Shown here one piece after another: positions 8,972 to 18,082 of a DNA stretch of 64,000 nucleotides. The stretch comes from Citrobacter sp. JGM124. GTDB lineage: Bacteria; Pseudomonadota; Gammaproteobacteria; Enterobacterales; Enterobacteriaceae. The stretch spans positions 62,001 to 126,000 of the forward strand of contig NZ_JAERJD010000009.1 in assembly GCF_018257795.1 (NCBI RefSeq), read 5' to 3'. Numbering within the stretch: the stretch's first letter is position 1; each line of letters opens with the position of its first letter. Position numbers and translations under genes: made by a program. The notes beneath the pieces are model-generated. The model worked only from the letters and a program-made list of their open reading frames with translations, made no database searches and was not told the origin of the DNA.

Positions 8972-11776
8972 CTAAGGTGTCATGGTAAAAACTTTCTGAT
9001 TTTTCCCTACATACTCTTTAGTCAGTTTATTAATATCATCCACAGTTAGCTGGCTAATAATCGAATTTTCCTGGTTCAGCCGCTGGTATTGAGCATCGTC
9101 AGCGGCAATCTGTGCCAAAGCCTCCGTCCAGTAGCCCGAGCTGTCTATTCCTTGTGAATTTTCAGTCACCCACATATTTTTTGCTTCTTTTAACTCTTTT
9201 TCACTGATACCCACCTGATGAATTTTTCGCAGCGTTGTTTGAGCAATTTGACTCAGCTCTTCAGTACGCTGGGGTGACGTGGTGAAGTTTAAGCGTGCAG
9301 AGTAGTAAGGCGTTGGTTTTTTAACCAGCATTTGTGAAAAACTGAGTGCGTAAATACCACTCGCTTTTTCGCGCAACTCTGAACGTAAGCGCTGACTTAC
9401 TATGGAGTCCAGTAATTGTAGGGCTAGTTGGTCTTTTTGTGTCCATTGAGCAGGTGCAGAAAATTGCATACTGACCATACTCTTATCACTACTACTGATC
9501 GGGTAATGATGGCTCATCGTGCTCATTTTGGGCGTGATCCCCTGATCCTGCCAGGCAAGTTGTCCATTCTTAGCTGGCAGAGAACCGACCCATTGCTCCA
9601 GTAGCGGTTTCAGCTCCCGGGTATTAATCGCGCCGCTTATCACCAGTGTCATATCGGCTGTTGATGTCAGTAACTGGCGGTTAGCCTGCTGTAACTGCTG
9701 CGCCGTGAAATTACGCCACCCCCCCTGAGGATTAATGACCAACAACTCACCGTTGTTATAGCTTTCTTTATTGATGCTATCGAGGAAAGTCCGCTCTACT
9801 GGTACTTTTGATTGGCTCAATGCAAAGGCTTGTTTCTGTTGTTCCAGCTTATCACCGCTAAACTGTGGTGCGGTTAGCTTGAGATACAAGAGTTGCAAGG
9901 TTGTTCCCAGACTATCCACGGGAGTTTTAGCCCTGAAACCATGGGTAAGAAGTTCACTGTAAGGGCGTAGAGTAATTTGATTTTGTTTAGCCAGTAATGC
10001 CAGCTCACGAGCGCTATATTGACCATAGCCACTGGTTTCAGGCAGTTTCAGAGCCCAGTCAGTCAGACCGGCAGTATGCCGTGTTTCTAATGAACGGCCC
10101 CCTGGCAACTGTAGTTTGAGTTGAACATCGTCTTTTAAGTTTTTATCTGCCTTCACGATGACGTTAATACCATTACTTAACTGCCATTGTTCCGTTTTTT
10201 CTACTGGCAGCGTTTTTTGTGCGATAACACTTCCTTTTGCGGGGGATGGTAGTTGCAAACTGATGCTCTGCGAGCGACTGGTGAAGGGGCCCGGTGACGT
10301 CTCGCGTGTTTGTTGCCATTGGCTGGCAAACTTATCACTGTTTACTTTCACGGCATCACTATCCGGGCCAATCAGCGCCAGACGTGGGGATGCAAGGGTT
10401 AAAAATTTTGCCACATGCTGTTGCACGTCCTGTGGTTTCACGTTCTTAATGAGCTGATATGTTGTATCTAACTGCTGACGTTTGTTCCACATTGGCATAT
10501 CAAACTGCAATGCCGTCGTGAGTTGCCCCGCCAGATAGTCATTCCCGTAACGCTGCTCTGTTGCGGCTTGTTGGCTGAGTTTTTTCAGGATAGCTTGTCT
10601 GACCGTTTTCAGTTCCTGTTGGGTGACAGGCTCGGTCGCAAGGCGCTGGAGTTCGGTGAATAACACTTGCGTAGCACCGGAATAATCATCCCCTTTTGGG
10701 TGGACTATCATTAATTGCTGTAAACGGCGATTATCCAGCATTGAACCTTGCTCATTAATACTGATGGAAGGCAGTACACCGTTATCGACCAGGACTGAGA
10801 AACGCTGATTCAGAATGGCCAGCCACAGGCTATCCAGTAAGTCATCATATTGTCCCTGGCGAGTATTCAATGGTGCTGCTATATCTTTTTGCAGGGCAAA
10901 CTGAATAAACCGCTGCCCCTGTTCTTTATCGAAGATAGGCTGCACCAACATTTGAGTAGTGTGGTTAAATTTCTTCCAGTCAGGATCATCTGTGGAAGGG
11001 GCGCTGACTCTGGGCGAAGAAAAGAGAGTATCGATTTCTTTGTGTACCGCAGAGGCATTGAAGTCACCCATTAAAACCAGCACCATGCGTTGTGGTTGAT
11101 ACCAGGTTTTATAGTACTGAATGGCCTGTTCAATTGGCGCTTTTCTCACAATATCCAGGGACCCAATGGGGTTACGTTCAGCGTAACGGCTACCGTGATA
11201 ACGTAATTTTTCCAGGCTATCATTAATGCGGAATCCTACTCCCTGACGCAGTCGCCATTCTTCTATAATAACGGGGCGCTCGGTGTCGAAAGCCTGTTGA
11301 TCAAAGCTCAGGTTTGAAGCCCAGTCGGACATTATTTGTAAGCCGGTAGACACTTGGCTGGGCGTGGCCTCCGGTAAAGAGAGCTGATACAGGGTCGAAT
11401 TCAGACTGGTGGCCGCATTAACATGGCTGCCTAGCTTGAACCCTTGCTGTTCTAACTGCCTGAAACCTGTGGTACCCGGGAAATGCAATGTTCCTTTAAA
11501 GGCCATATGCTCGGTGAAGTGCGCCAGGCCAAGTTGCTGTTCATTTTCTTGTACTGAACCACTTTTCACCAGTAACCGCAATTCGACACCAGGCTGGCTA
11601 CGCGGCAATAAATAGACTTGTAAGCCATTATCCAGGGTGAAATGCTGCAGATTATTGCGCACGGGCAACAGACTGTTTTGGTTTTCTGCCCCGGACGCAG
11701 GTAGGGTAGATGTGTTGGGCACACAGCCAGTCAGAGCAATACCACAGAGGGTCAGGACGATAAATTTACGCAACAT
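8972..11776 (-). CDS. pqqL: M16 metalloprotease, PqqL/FusC-like, predicted lipoprotein
   Basis: A two-lobed insulinase-type zinc protease of 934 aa. The inverted zinc motif HxxEH is seen as HFTEH at residues 86-90, and the third ligand region is ERPVIIEE at 166-173. The second, inactive lobe follows from about residue 520. The N-terminus is a lipoprotein signal (LTGC, Cys18), with Val at +2 that would send it to the outer membrane, facing the periplasm. It is last in the operon and overlaps the ABC transporter gene by 11 bases. In E. coli PqqL sits with YddA-YddB, and in Pectobacterium FusC cleaves imported ferredoxin. By context this protease probably processes a protein taken up by the receptor at 13523-16267. 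The name pqqL is by family, as no PQQ genes are near. Confidence 0.88.
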   Translation of the reverse strand: MLRKFIVLTLCGIALTGCVPNTSTLPASGAENQNSLLPVRNNLQHFTLDNGLQVYLLPRSQPGVELRLLVKSGSVQENEQQLGLAHFTEHMAFKGTLHFPGTTGFRQLEQQGFKLGSHVNAATSLNSTLYQLSLPEATPSQVSTGLQIMSDWASNLSFDQQAFDTERPVIIEEWRLRQGVGFRINDSLEKLRYHGSRYAERNPIGSLDIVRKAPIEQAIQYYKTWYQPQRMVLVLMGDFNASAVHKEIDTLFSSPRVSAPSTDDPDWKKFNHTTQMLVQPIFDKEQGQRFIQFALQKDIAAPLNTRQGQYDDLLDSLWLAILNQRFSVLVDNGVLPSISINEQGSMLDNRRLQQLMIVHPKGDDYSGATQVLFTELQRLATEPVTQQELKTVRQAILKKLSQQAATEQRYGNDYLAGQLTTALQFDMPMWNKRQQLDTTYQLIKNVKPQDVQQHVAKFLTLASPRLALIGPDSDAVKVNSDKFASQWQQTRETSPGPFTSRSQSISLQLPSPAKGSVIAQKTLPVEKTEQWQLSNGINVIVKADKNLKDDVQLKLQLPGGRSLETRHTAGLTDWALKLPETSGYGQYSARELALLAKQNQITLRPYSELLTHGFRAKTPVDSLGTTLQLLYLKLTAPQFSGDKLEQQKQAFALSQSKVPVERTFLDSINKESYNNGELLVINPQGGWRNFTAQQLQQANRQLLTSTADMTLVISGAINTRELKPLLEQWVGSLPAKNGQLAWQDQGITPKMSTMSHHYPISSSDKSMVSMQFSAPAQWTQKDQLALQLLDSIVSQRLRSELREKASGIYALSFSQMLVKKPTPYYSARLNFTTSPQRTEELSQIAQTTLRKIHQVGISEKELKEAKNMWVTENSQGIDSSGYWTEALAQIAADDAQYQRLNQENSIISQLTVDDINKLTKEYVGKNQKVFTMTP

Positions 11777-13472
11777 ATTCAGGTATTCCTGAGGTTAAAG
11801 GTGAGGCGTCAGGCTGATAGCCGAGACGTAACGTGTTATCGGCTAACGACGACAGAAAACGCTGATGGCTGACCAGAATAATGGCACTGTCCCGTAGTTC
11901 GATTTTTAGTTTCTCTAATAATTCCAGTGCGCTGGCTTCATCCAGTGCAGAGGTTGTTTCATCCAGCAACAGTAGTCTGGGGCGATTGAGTAGCAAACGG
12001 GCGAACATTATTCGTTGCTGTTCGCCGCCAGAAAGGCGGTTACCCCAGTCAGCCTCTAACGGGAGCTGATGATGCAATTTCTCCAGGCCGACTTTAGTGA
12101 GTGCGTGTTGTAAATCGCGCTCGCTAAATTGGGTGGCATCACGAGGGTAAGCCAGTAAGTTATCCAGTCGACTGACCGGTAAGTAGAGACGTTGTGGGAT
12201 CCACATGAGATCTGGCGTGCGAATGATGTCGCCACTGAAATAAGGCCAGTGGCCACTTAGTGTGCGTAATAACGTTGATTTACCGATGCCTGAACGGCCT
12301 GAGATCAGCAGTAGCTCACCAGGCTGAATGGCAAGGCTAACGGAAGGTATTAAGCAGCTATTATCGGCTGTTGTTACTGTCAGTGAGGCTCGGAGTGGGG
12401 AATCATTTTCCGTGACTTTTGCTTTTGCCGCGTTATCGTTTTCTAACAGTACGACAAAGTTGTACAGACGGGATACCGTAGCTTGCCAGGCAGCAATTTC
12501 TTTATAGGCGAAAATGAACCATCCCAACGATGTGGCTACACTGCTAAACGCCTGACGCAGTTGCATCAGTCCCCCTAACATTATCTCCCCAGCGAGAAAT
12601 TTAGGCAGTGCCAGGAGCACGGGAGCCAGGGCGGTGACCTGCTGATAGCCAACGGTGTAAAACGACAGATTACGTTCATTACGAATAAGCTGATTCCAGT
12701 TTTTGATGATTTCACTAAAACGCTGCATCAATTCTCGTTTGTCCTGATTTTCACCGCGTTGTCCGGCAATGGCATCCCCATGCTGACGGCAGCTAATAAG
12801 CATACTGCGGTAGTCTGCCTCCCGACGTTGTTTCTCCATATGCAAACGTCGCAGCGGGAAACCAATCCACTGGGTGAGGACAATGCCGACGAGGGTATAG
12901 ATGATACAGGCCCAAAACATATACCCGGCAATGGTCCAGGTGTGCCCGGCAAACTCAATACTGAGGCTGCCGGAAAGCGTCCAGAGAATGGCCGCAAAGG
13001 AAACCAGTGTCAGAGCCGAATGCAGGAAGGTAACCAACAGGTTTAATGTTGATTCGATTAATAATCGAATATCTTCTGCAATACGCTGGTCGGGGTTGTC
13101 CGGTTCCTGGGCGGTGAGTCGCAACATATAATGTTTACTATGGGGCGACAGCCAGTAACTCAGAATTTGCGCCGTCATGCCTTTTCGCCAGCGAATGATC
13201 AACATCTGCTTGAGGTAGTTACCCATCACAACGACGAAAATCAGCCCACTGACCAGTACGACAAAATGCTGTAGCAAACCGTAAAGCGCCTGACCGTCCA
13301 GCTTTTGCAGAGCGTTATAAAAATCTCCGTTCCACATGTTCATTTGTACATTGAACCAGACGGAGGAGAGTGTCAGGGTCAGGGAGGCCAGGAGCAGAAC
13401 CCAGCAGTAAAGGGCAGCACGCTGCCCTAAAAAAGGTTTAACTAAGTAGAAAAATTGTTTCAATGTCTTCAT
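11766..13472 (-). CDS. yddA: ABC transporter, fused permease-ATPase, YddA/FusD-like
   Basis: Inner-membrane ABC half-transporter of 568 aa. The N-terminal part has about six membrane segments of the SbmA/BacA-like (ABC_membrane_2) type up to about residue 330. The ATPase domain carries Walker A GRSGIGKS near residue 390, the signature LSGGEQQR near 478 and Walker B LLLLDETTSALDE near 500. The length and the combination match E. coli YddA (about 561 aa). It lies between the receptor and M16 protease genes, 50 bp after the receptor stop, and overlaps the protease start. In Fus-type systems the equivalent protein is thought to handle peptides or released cargo at the inner membrane. Direction of transport is not known. 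Confidence 0.88.
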   Translation of the reverse strand: MKTLKQFFYLVKPFLGQRAALYCWVLLLASLTLTLSSVWFNVQMNMWNGDFYNALQKLDGQALYGLLQHFVVLVSGLIFVVVMGNYLKQMLIIRWRKGMTAQILSYWLSPHSKHYMLRLTAQEPDNPDQRIAEDIRLLIESTLNLLVTFLHSALTLVSFAAILWTLSGSLSIEFAGHTWTIAGYMFWACIIYTLVGIVLTQWIGFPLRRLHMEKQRREADYRSMLISCRQHGDAIAGQRGENQDKRELMQRFSEIIKNWNQLIRNERNLSFYTVGYQQVTALAPVLLALPKFLAGEIMLGGLMQLRQAFSSVATSLGWFIFAYKEIAAWQATVSRLYNFVVLLENDNAAKAKVTENDSPLRASLTVTTADNSCLIPSVSLAIQPGELLLISGRSGIGKSTLLRTLSGHWPYFSGDIIRTPDLMWIPQRLYLPVSRLDNLLAYPRDATQFSERDLQHALTKVGLEKLHHQLPLEADWGNRLSGGEQQRIMFARLLLNRPRLLLLDETTSALDEASALELLEKLKIELRDSAIILVSHQRFLSSLADNTLRLGYQPDASPLTSGIPEYVA

Positions 13473-13522
13473 GACGTTAATTCAGTTTTATTCCAGAGGA
13501 TCACATTGCTTTATATGGGAAC

Positions 13523-16267
13523 TTATAAATCGTAATTAACCTGTAACCAGAATTGACGGCCTGGATCATATGACTTCAACGTTTTGCCATCGAATGGGAA
13601 GACGTCCGCCACATTTTTATTATTCAGCACGTTGTTAACTTCAACGGAGAAGCCGAAACCATAGGCAAAGTCAGGCTTCCAGCCAATGCGGGTATCCCAG
13701 GTGTATTTGCTGGCAAAGTTTTGCCTGGTATATTTGCGCAGTAAGCCATATTCAGGATCTGAATAGCTGCTCTCATCATCACGAATGGCCTGGTGACGTG
13801 AGCCCCACCACTGGAGGCGGTTATACCAAGTCACATTGTATTCATCCCAGACACTGGTTAGTTCGAGGTTAATTTTAAAAGGGGAATTAAAGCTGGTTGA
13901 GGGCAGTTGAGTGGCATCGATCACTTTGCCGTCGTACCATACTTTGTTCAGATTGATCTGGTTATTTGACTCAAAATCGTTATAGCCCGTATCTTTTGGG
14001 GTATTACTTTTTGATTCTTGCCAGCTCAGTGAGGCATTCATAACGTGGGAAGCCCGTGCCCATTCCCAAGGCTGGCTATTTCTGACGGACAAGGTAACCG
14101 TATCATGGGAACTACGCCCTCCGTTATCGTAGACACGAATACTACGTTTATCTGTATCCCGGGTATTATATTTTGTGCGGGTCCTTACTTCGTCATAACC
14201 TTCGCGATGGACATACTGTAGCCGCCAGGTTGTTGACAGAATATCTTGCTGCAGTGCAAGCGTTAACTCATCGTTGTAAGGGGTCTTAAGGGTGTCCATC
14301 CCTTCATAGTCTTTTTTATTATCCCATTCATCATCATCGGGATTTTCTGAACAGTAGTAACAGTTTTGCATCCCCCCATTTTGGGCGCCATATAAGGCAT
14401 AGGTCAGCATTGAACGGCCATAGTAACGGTTTGCGCCGGCAATAATTTGCGTATGGCTGTCACCAAACACATCATAAACGCCGGATAAGCGTGGTGCGAC
14501 ATTGGTTTGATTAACAAAATCATCACGATCCAGGCGCACACCTGGGCGCAGAGTCAGCTTACCAAACTCAATATTGTCATCGAGGAATAAGGCATAGCTA
14601 GTGTAGTCCGCAGAATATTCACCTGAACGAAAGCGTGTTATGTAATCCAGTGAACCATAATAAATATCCGTTTTTTTATCGATTGTCCCTTGGTAGGTAT
14701 ACCGATAATAGTCCTCATCCCGTTTAAACGTTCCTTTGGTATAGGCAAGTTCACCGCCGAGCGTTGGGCTGTGCGTCAGGCCTGAACCATCCTCCATTGA
14801 GTCAAAACGCATAACCGTTTTAAGACTGTTATTCTTTTGTCGAGTAACTAAGTCACCTAAACCGCCACTATTAAGTTCCAGCGTATTCCAGTCTTCATCA
14901 AAAGCCCGCAGAGTCAGGGCATATTTTTGTTCATTTTTACGGTCATCTTTGAGATCCTGGCTGTTGGCCGTGATTTCCAGTTGGCCAATATCAAATTTAT
15001 GTTTTAGTACCCCGGTAATCCCCAGCCCGTTATGCTTGGTATTGTAAGCCGAGTTCATCACATTAGAAGAAAACATATAACTATCGTATGTAGCATAGTT
15101 AGTTGATAAATCGAATGTTGTTCTGTCCGAGGCGTTAAGTGAATATTTCAGAAAGTAGTTATCAGAGGTTCGATGCTGTTGCTTGTTACCTGAATTAAAA
15201 TCCACCAGTTTCACATCGTTGTTACTATCCAGAATCGCTGATAGCCCCCCGGTCAATGTCATGGGAATATTTGAATTACGGCGCGAAGCAGAGAAGACGA
15301 TCCCTGAGTTTTCGCTAACCCCTAATTCAAACCAGCCACCAAAATCATTTTTATTGTAACGGTTCTGAAAACGGGCAGGACGTGAAACATCATTTTTTGA
15401 TGAATCAATACCCTGTTGCGAATCGTTGAACAAATGGTTCCAGCCTGAACGGGTTAAACGATAATAAGCATGGGCGCTGTCTTCCCCCTGCCAGCGACGG
15501 GTTGAGACATCGACAGTACCACCGGTAAAGCCGCCAAATTCGACAGGAATGTTATTGTCATAGACCGACATACTATCGATAAGGCGGCTATCAATATAAA
15601 TCCCCTGATCGCTACTGCTAAGACGAGACGCCGTTTCCCCCAGGCCATTATCCGCCGGGTCAAAGTCGTTGTTAAAACTGACACCATCCAGACGATAGGC
15701 ATTTTGATAGCTACTTGAACCATGAATCGAAATGCGTGAGGGCTTAATTTCCCCCTGATTCATTGAGTTACTATCGTTATTGGCAAACTGTACCGCGGGG
15801 TTGGTTTTCATTAAATCGGTGATATTACCATCACCGGTATTACGCTGGCGTATCTCTTCGGAGGTGACATACTGAGGTGCTGACATGATATCCGTAGCAG
15901 GGTTAGCCTGAGTAACACCAGAGACCTGAGTGGCGGGAAGAACCAACGTATTTTGACCAATATTTTGCTGGCGAATCACATACACGTCATTTTCGCTGAC
16001 TAATTCCAGTCCACTACCAATGAGTATTTTTTGTAATGCGGTTTGTGGGGTGTAATTACCGGAAAGAGCAGGGGCACGTAACCCATCAAGCTGTTTTTGG
16101 TTATACAGTAGGTGAATTTGTCCCTGACGGCTAACTTGTGCTATCGATGTTGCCAGCGCTTGTTCCGGAAGGTCAAAAGTAACGTCCTGGGCAAGCGCTG
16201 TTGAACTGCTGAATGCAATCAAAAAAGCAAGGGGCGTGAGCCGTTTGTGAGTAACGTGAATGGACAT
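13523..16267 (-). CDS. TonB-dependent outer-membrane receptor with STN signalling domain (FusA/YddB-like)
   Basis: An outer-membrane transducer-type receptor of 914 aa. A signal peptide ends at ALA-Q (about residue 26). The secretin/TonB N-terminal (STN) domain occupies about 28-98, as in FecA, and marks receptors that signal to a FecR/FecI pair. The plug domain is at about 125-265 (DIMSAPQYVTSEEIRQRNTG; EFGGFTGGTVDVSTRRW), then the barrel ends in QFWLQVNYDL, with a Leu rather than the usual aromatic last residue. An acidic segment near residue 635 has a CYYC pair, probably in an extracellular loop. The start has AGGGA six bases upstream. The ABC and M16 protease genes follow, and fecR/fecI-like genes precede. 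The substrate is inferred to be an iron-bearing protein or peptide, not a citrate complex. Confidence 0.9.
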   Translation of the reverse strand: MSIHVTHKRLTPLAFLIAFSSSTALAQDVTFDLPEQALATSIAQVSRQGQIHLLYNQKQLDGLRAPALSGNYTPQTALQKILIGSGLELVSENDVYVIRQQNIGQNTLVLPATQVSGVTQANPATDIMSAPQYVTSEEIRQRNTGDGNITDLMKTNPAVQFANNDSNSMNQGEIKPSRISIHGSSSYQNAYRLDGVSFNNDFDPADNGLGETASRLSSSDQGIYIDSRLIDSMSVYDNNIPVEFGGFTGGTVDVSTRRWQGEDSAHAYYRLTRSGWNHLFNDSQQGIDSSKNDVSRPARFQNRYNKNDFGGWFELGVSENSGIVFSASRRNSNIPMTLTGGLSAILDSNNDVKLVDFNSGNKQQHRTSDNYFLKYSLNASDRTTFDLSTNYATYDSYMFSSNVMNSAYNTKHNGLGITGVLKHKFDIGQLEITANSQDLKDDRKNEQKYALTLRAFDEDWNTLELNSGGLGDLVTRQKNNSLKTVMRFDSMEDGSGLTHSPTLGGELAYTKGTFKRDEDYYRYTYQGTIDKKTDIYYGSLDYITRFRSGEYSADYTSYALFLDDNIEFGKLTLRPGVRLDRDDFVNQTNVAPRLSGVYDVFGDSHTQIIAGANRYYGRSMLTYALYGAQNGGMQNCYYCSENPDDDEWDNKKDYEGMDTLKTPYNDELTLALQQDILSTTWRLQYVHREGYDEVRTRTKYNTRDTDKRSIRVYDNGGRSSHDTVTLSVRNSQPWEWARASHVMNASLSWQESKSNTPKDTGYNDFESNNQINLNKVWYDGKVIDATQLPSTSFNSPFKINLELTSVWDEYNVTWYNRLQWWGSRHQAIRDDESSYSDPEYGLLRKYTRQNFASKYTWDTRIGWKPDFAYGFGFSVEVNNVLNNKNVADVFPFDGKTLKSYDPGRQFWLQVNYDL

Positions 16268-16353
16268 AGATTTCCCTAGTTCTTAAACAGAGGCGCAAAA
16301 TAGTGCTAAAACGAGCCACCAAAAATGAATCACTGCTTAAGAAGATAGGGAAA

Positions 16354-16368
16354 TGAGAATTATCCTCA
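16354..16368. promoter_or_regulatory. Fur-box-like site before the receptor gene
   Basis: TGAGAATTATCCTCA matches 11 of the 14 specified positions of the Fur 7-1-7 motif TGATAATNATTATCA and is itself nearly palindromic. It lies 87 bp upstream of the receptor start, in the 121-bp gap after fecR, where the receptor promoter must be. It supports iron-dependent repression of the import operon. Confidence 0.6.
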
Positions 16369-16388
16369 CATGTAAATAAAAATAATTT

Positions 16389-17375
16389 TCATTTATTATT
16401 TTTGTTATTGATAATTAACAGATTATTTTTATCTTTATACACCACTTGTACAGGAAGAAGCTGAGGTAATGCCTGGAAAAAACTCTCAGGCTGGTGTAAA
16501 TCGATGCGCCCGGATATTTTGCGGTGAGCCAGTGAAGGGGGGGATAACTCCACCTCGAAAGGGGAATAGGGCTTAAGCTGGTTGAGTATTTCTGCCAGTG
16601 GTTTATCGGTAAAAATTAATTCACCAAAACGCCAGCTTGCCACCTCTTGAGGATCGACTCGACTGCGTGTTATTGCGCTATTGGCTTCCGGACTTACTGC
16701 ACTGTCGCCTGCCAATAAATACTGTGGCTTTTGCTGTTCACCCGTCTGAAAATTGACGACTCCTTGACTGACACTTACCGCGACCTGATGCTGAAAATGG
16801 CGTACTTCAAACTGGGTTCCCACGACAGTGATACGCCGTTCATCGGCCTGAATAATAAACGGGCGGTAGGGGTTAGACTTCACTTTGAAATAGGCCGCAC
16901 CTTCATCGAGATAGATGTGACGCTCTGTGGTTTCATAAGCAACACGGAGACGTGTTTTATTATTAAGAAAGACTTGGCTACCATCAGGCAGTGTTACTTC
17001 CTTCGGATTATCAGTAGCGACTAACGTCATGTTGTTGAAGAGCAATGCTGGCAACTTACTGTAAGGTAATAATAAAATGGTGGCGATGAATATGGCCGCA
17101 AGGCTGTGTCCTAACAGACGCCAAAGTGGGGGGAACAGCGTCTTGCGTACGGACGATGTTTCCATCGTGGGTTTTGGCATGGCATCAAATTCTCGCCATA
17201 TACTGGCAATGGATTCATAGGCTCTTGCATGTTCAGGGGAGGCATTTAACCAGTGTTCAAACTGACGCAAGTCAGCGCTGCTCATTCGCTGGCCATGTCT
17301 TCGGGTAAACCACAAAGAAGCCTGTTCATCAATGGTGTCAGTTGCCTCTGTATGGGAGGAATGCCGGTCGGTCAT
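16389..17375 (-). CDS. fecR: FecR-like transmembrane anti-sigma/sigma-regulator
   Basis: A 328-aa inner-membrane signal transducer. The cytoplasmic N-terminal domain (DUF4880 type; ASLWFTRRHG, FEHWLNASPEHARAYE) is at about 15-65. One membrane segment is at about 88-108. The periplasmic FecR domain (VTLPDGSQVFLNNKTRLRV near 148) and C-terminal STN-contacting domain follow. It senses loading of the receptor's STN domain and releases or activates the sigma factor. Its ATG overlaps the sigma-factor stop by 4 bases (translational coupling). It should work with the receptor just downstream, not with a citrate system, since no fecBCDE genes are present. Confidence 0.9.
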   Translation of the reverse strand: MTDRHSSHTEATDTIDEQASLWFTRRHGQRMSSADLRQFEHWLNASPEHARAYESIASIWREFDAMPKPTMETSSVRKTLFPPLWRLLGHSLAAIFIATILLLPYSKLPALLFNNMTLVATDNPKEVTLPDGSQVFLNNKTRLRVAYETTERHIYLDEGAAYFKVKSNPYRPFIIQADERRITVVGTQFEVRHFQHQVAVSVSQGVVNFQTGEQQKPQYLLAGDSAVSPEANSAITRSRVDPQEVASWRFGELIFTDKPLAEILNQLKPYSPFEVELSPPSLAHRKISGRIDLHQPESFFQALPQLLPVQVVYKDKNNLLIINNKNNK

Positions 17376-17911
17376 GACGGATTACTACTCTTATTAGCAA
17401 GATGATTTTTACAGTGAACTAATGCAGCAGCGATATGCTTTTCTACCATACTTACTGAAATTTCCATGCGTTCAGCAATCTCACTTTGTGATAGGCCATC
17501 AAAACGGTAGAGGACAAAAGCCTCCCTACGACGAGGAGGAAGTAATGCAATGGCTTCAGTCAATTTTTGGATTCGCTGCTGTTGCTCAAGTATTTCACTG
17601 GGATCACTTTGAGCAATGCTCGCCTGACTCTCCAGCTGACTCTCTTCGACATCAATTTCATTGCAGTTTTTCCGCTGATTACGCCGCCAGTGATCAATCA
17701 GCACGTTATTGGCGATTTTAAATAAATAGGCCCGACTTTCTTTAATCGGGGTGTCTGATTTACGGTGAAGCCAGAGGGTAAACACATCCTGTGATAAATC
17801 ATCAGCATCATTGCTGTTACCTAACCGGTTGCGAAAAAAACGCACCAGCTGGCTATATGTTGACTGATATGCACCACTGATTTTATGGGCAAAAGATTTA
17901 TCAATAGTCAT
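17372..17911 (-). CDS. fecI: FecI-like ECF sigma factor
   Basis: Extracytoplasmic-function sigma factor of 179 aa. Region 2 lies at about residues 15-80 (RLGNSNDADDLSQDVFTLWL, the -10 recognition part) and region 4 at about 118-168 (LPPRRREAFVLYRFDGLSQS, then the -35-binding helix-turn-helix). It would direct RNA polymerase to the receptor operon when FecR signals. It is first in the minus-strand operon and divergent from tonB; the 170-bp gap contains a perfect TGATAAT Fur half-site. Confidence 0.9.
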   Translation of the reverse strand: MTIDKSFAHKISGAYQSTYSQLVRFFRNRLGNSNDADDLSQDVFTLWLHRKSDTPIKESRAYLFKIANNVLIDHWRRNQRKNCNEIDVEESQLESQASIAQSDPSEILEQQQRIQKLTEAIALLPPRRREAFVLYRFDGLSQSEIAERMEISVSMVEKHIAAALVHCKNHLANKSSNPS

Positions 17912-17977
17912 TTTATTGGTATCGAAAAGTTAAAGCGCATTGTGAAAATGCGAATGAAAAATCTGCTCAGGTTGCTT

Positions 17978-18050
17978 TGATAATAAGATTGACCATTTAT
18001 TTAATAATGGCTTTATGGAATATCATTTTTTTTTGTATTATGCCTATAAT
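17978..18050. promoter_or_regulatory. Divergent fecI/tonB control region with Fur-like half-site and -10 element
   Basis: TGATAAT at 17978-17984 is a perfect left half of the Fur 7-1-7 motif; the right half is poor. A consensus TATAAT at 18045-18050 (+) is a good -10 for tonB and would start transcription near 18057. That leaves too little leader for the ATG at 18068 and favours the ATG at 18083. Fur regulation here is inference. Confidence 0.4.
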
Positions 18051-18082
18051 TCGCAAAAAATAAAGTCATGAGGCTGTTGGTT

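Noticed and set aside
16389-17911. Ferric-citrate (fec) regulation genes
   Set aside because: The FecI/FecR pair is followed by a protease-type import operon, and no fecBCDE transporter is present, so these should not be read as a citrate system.
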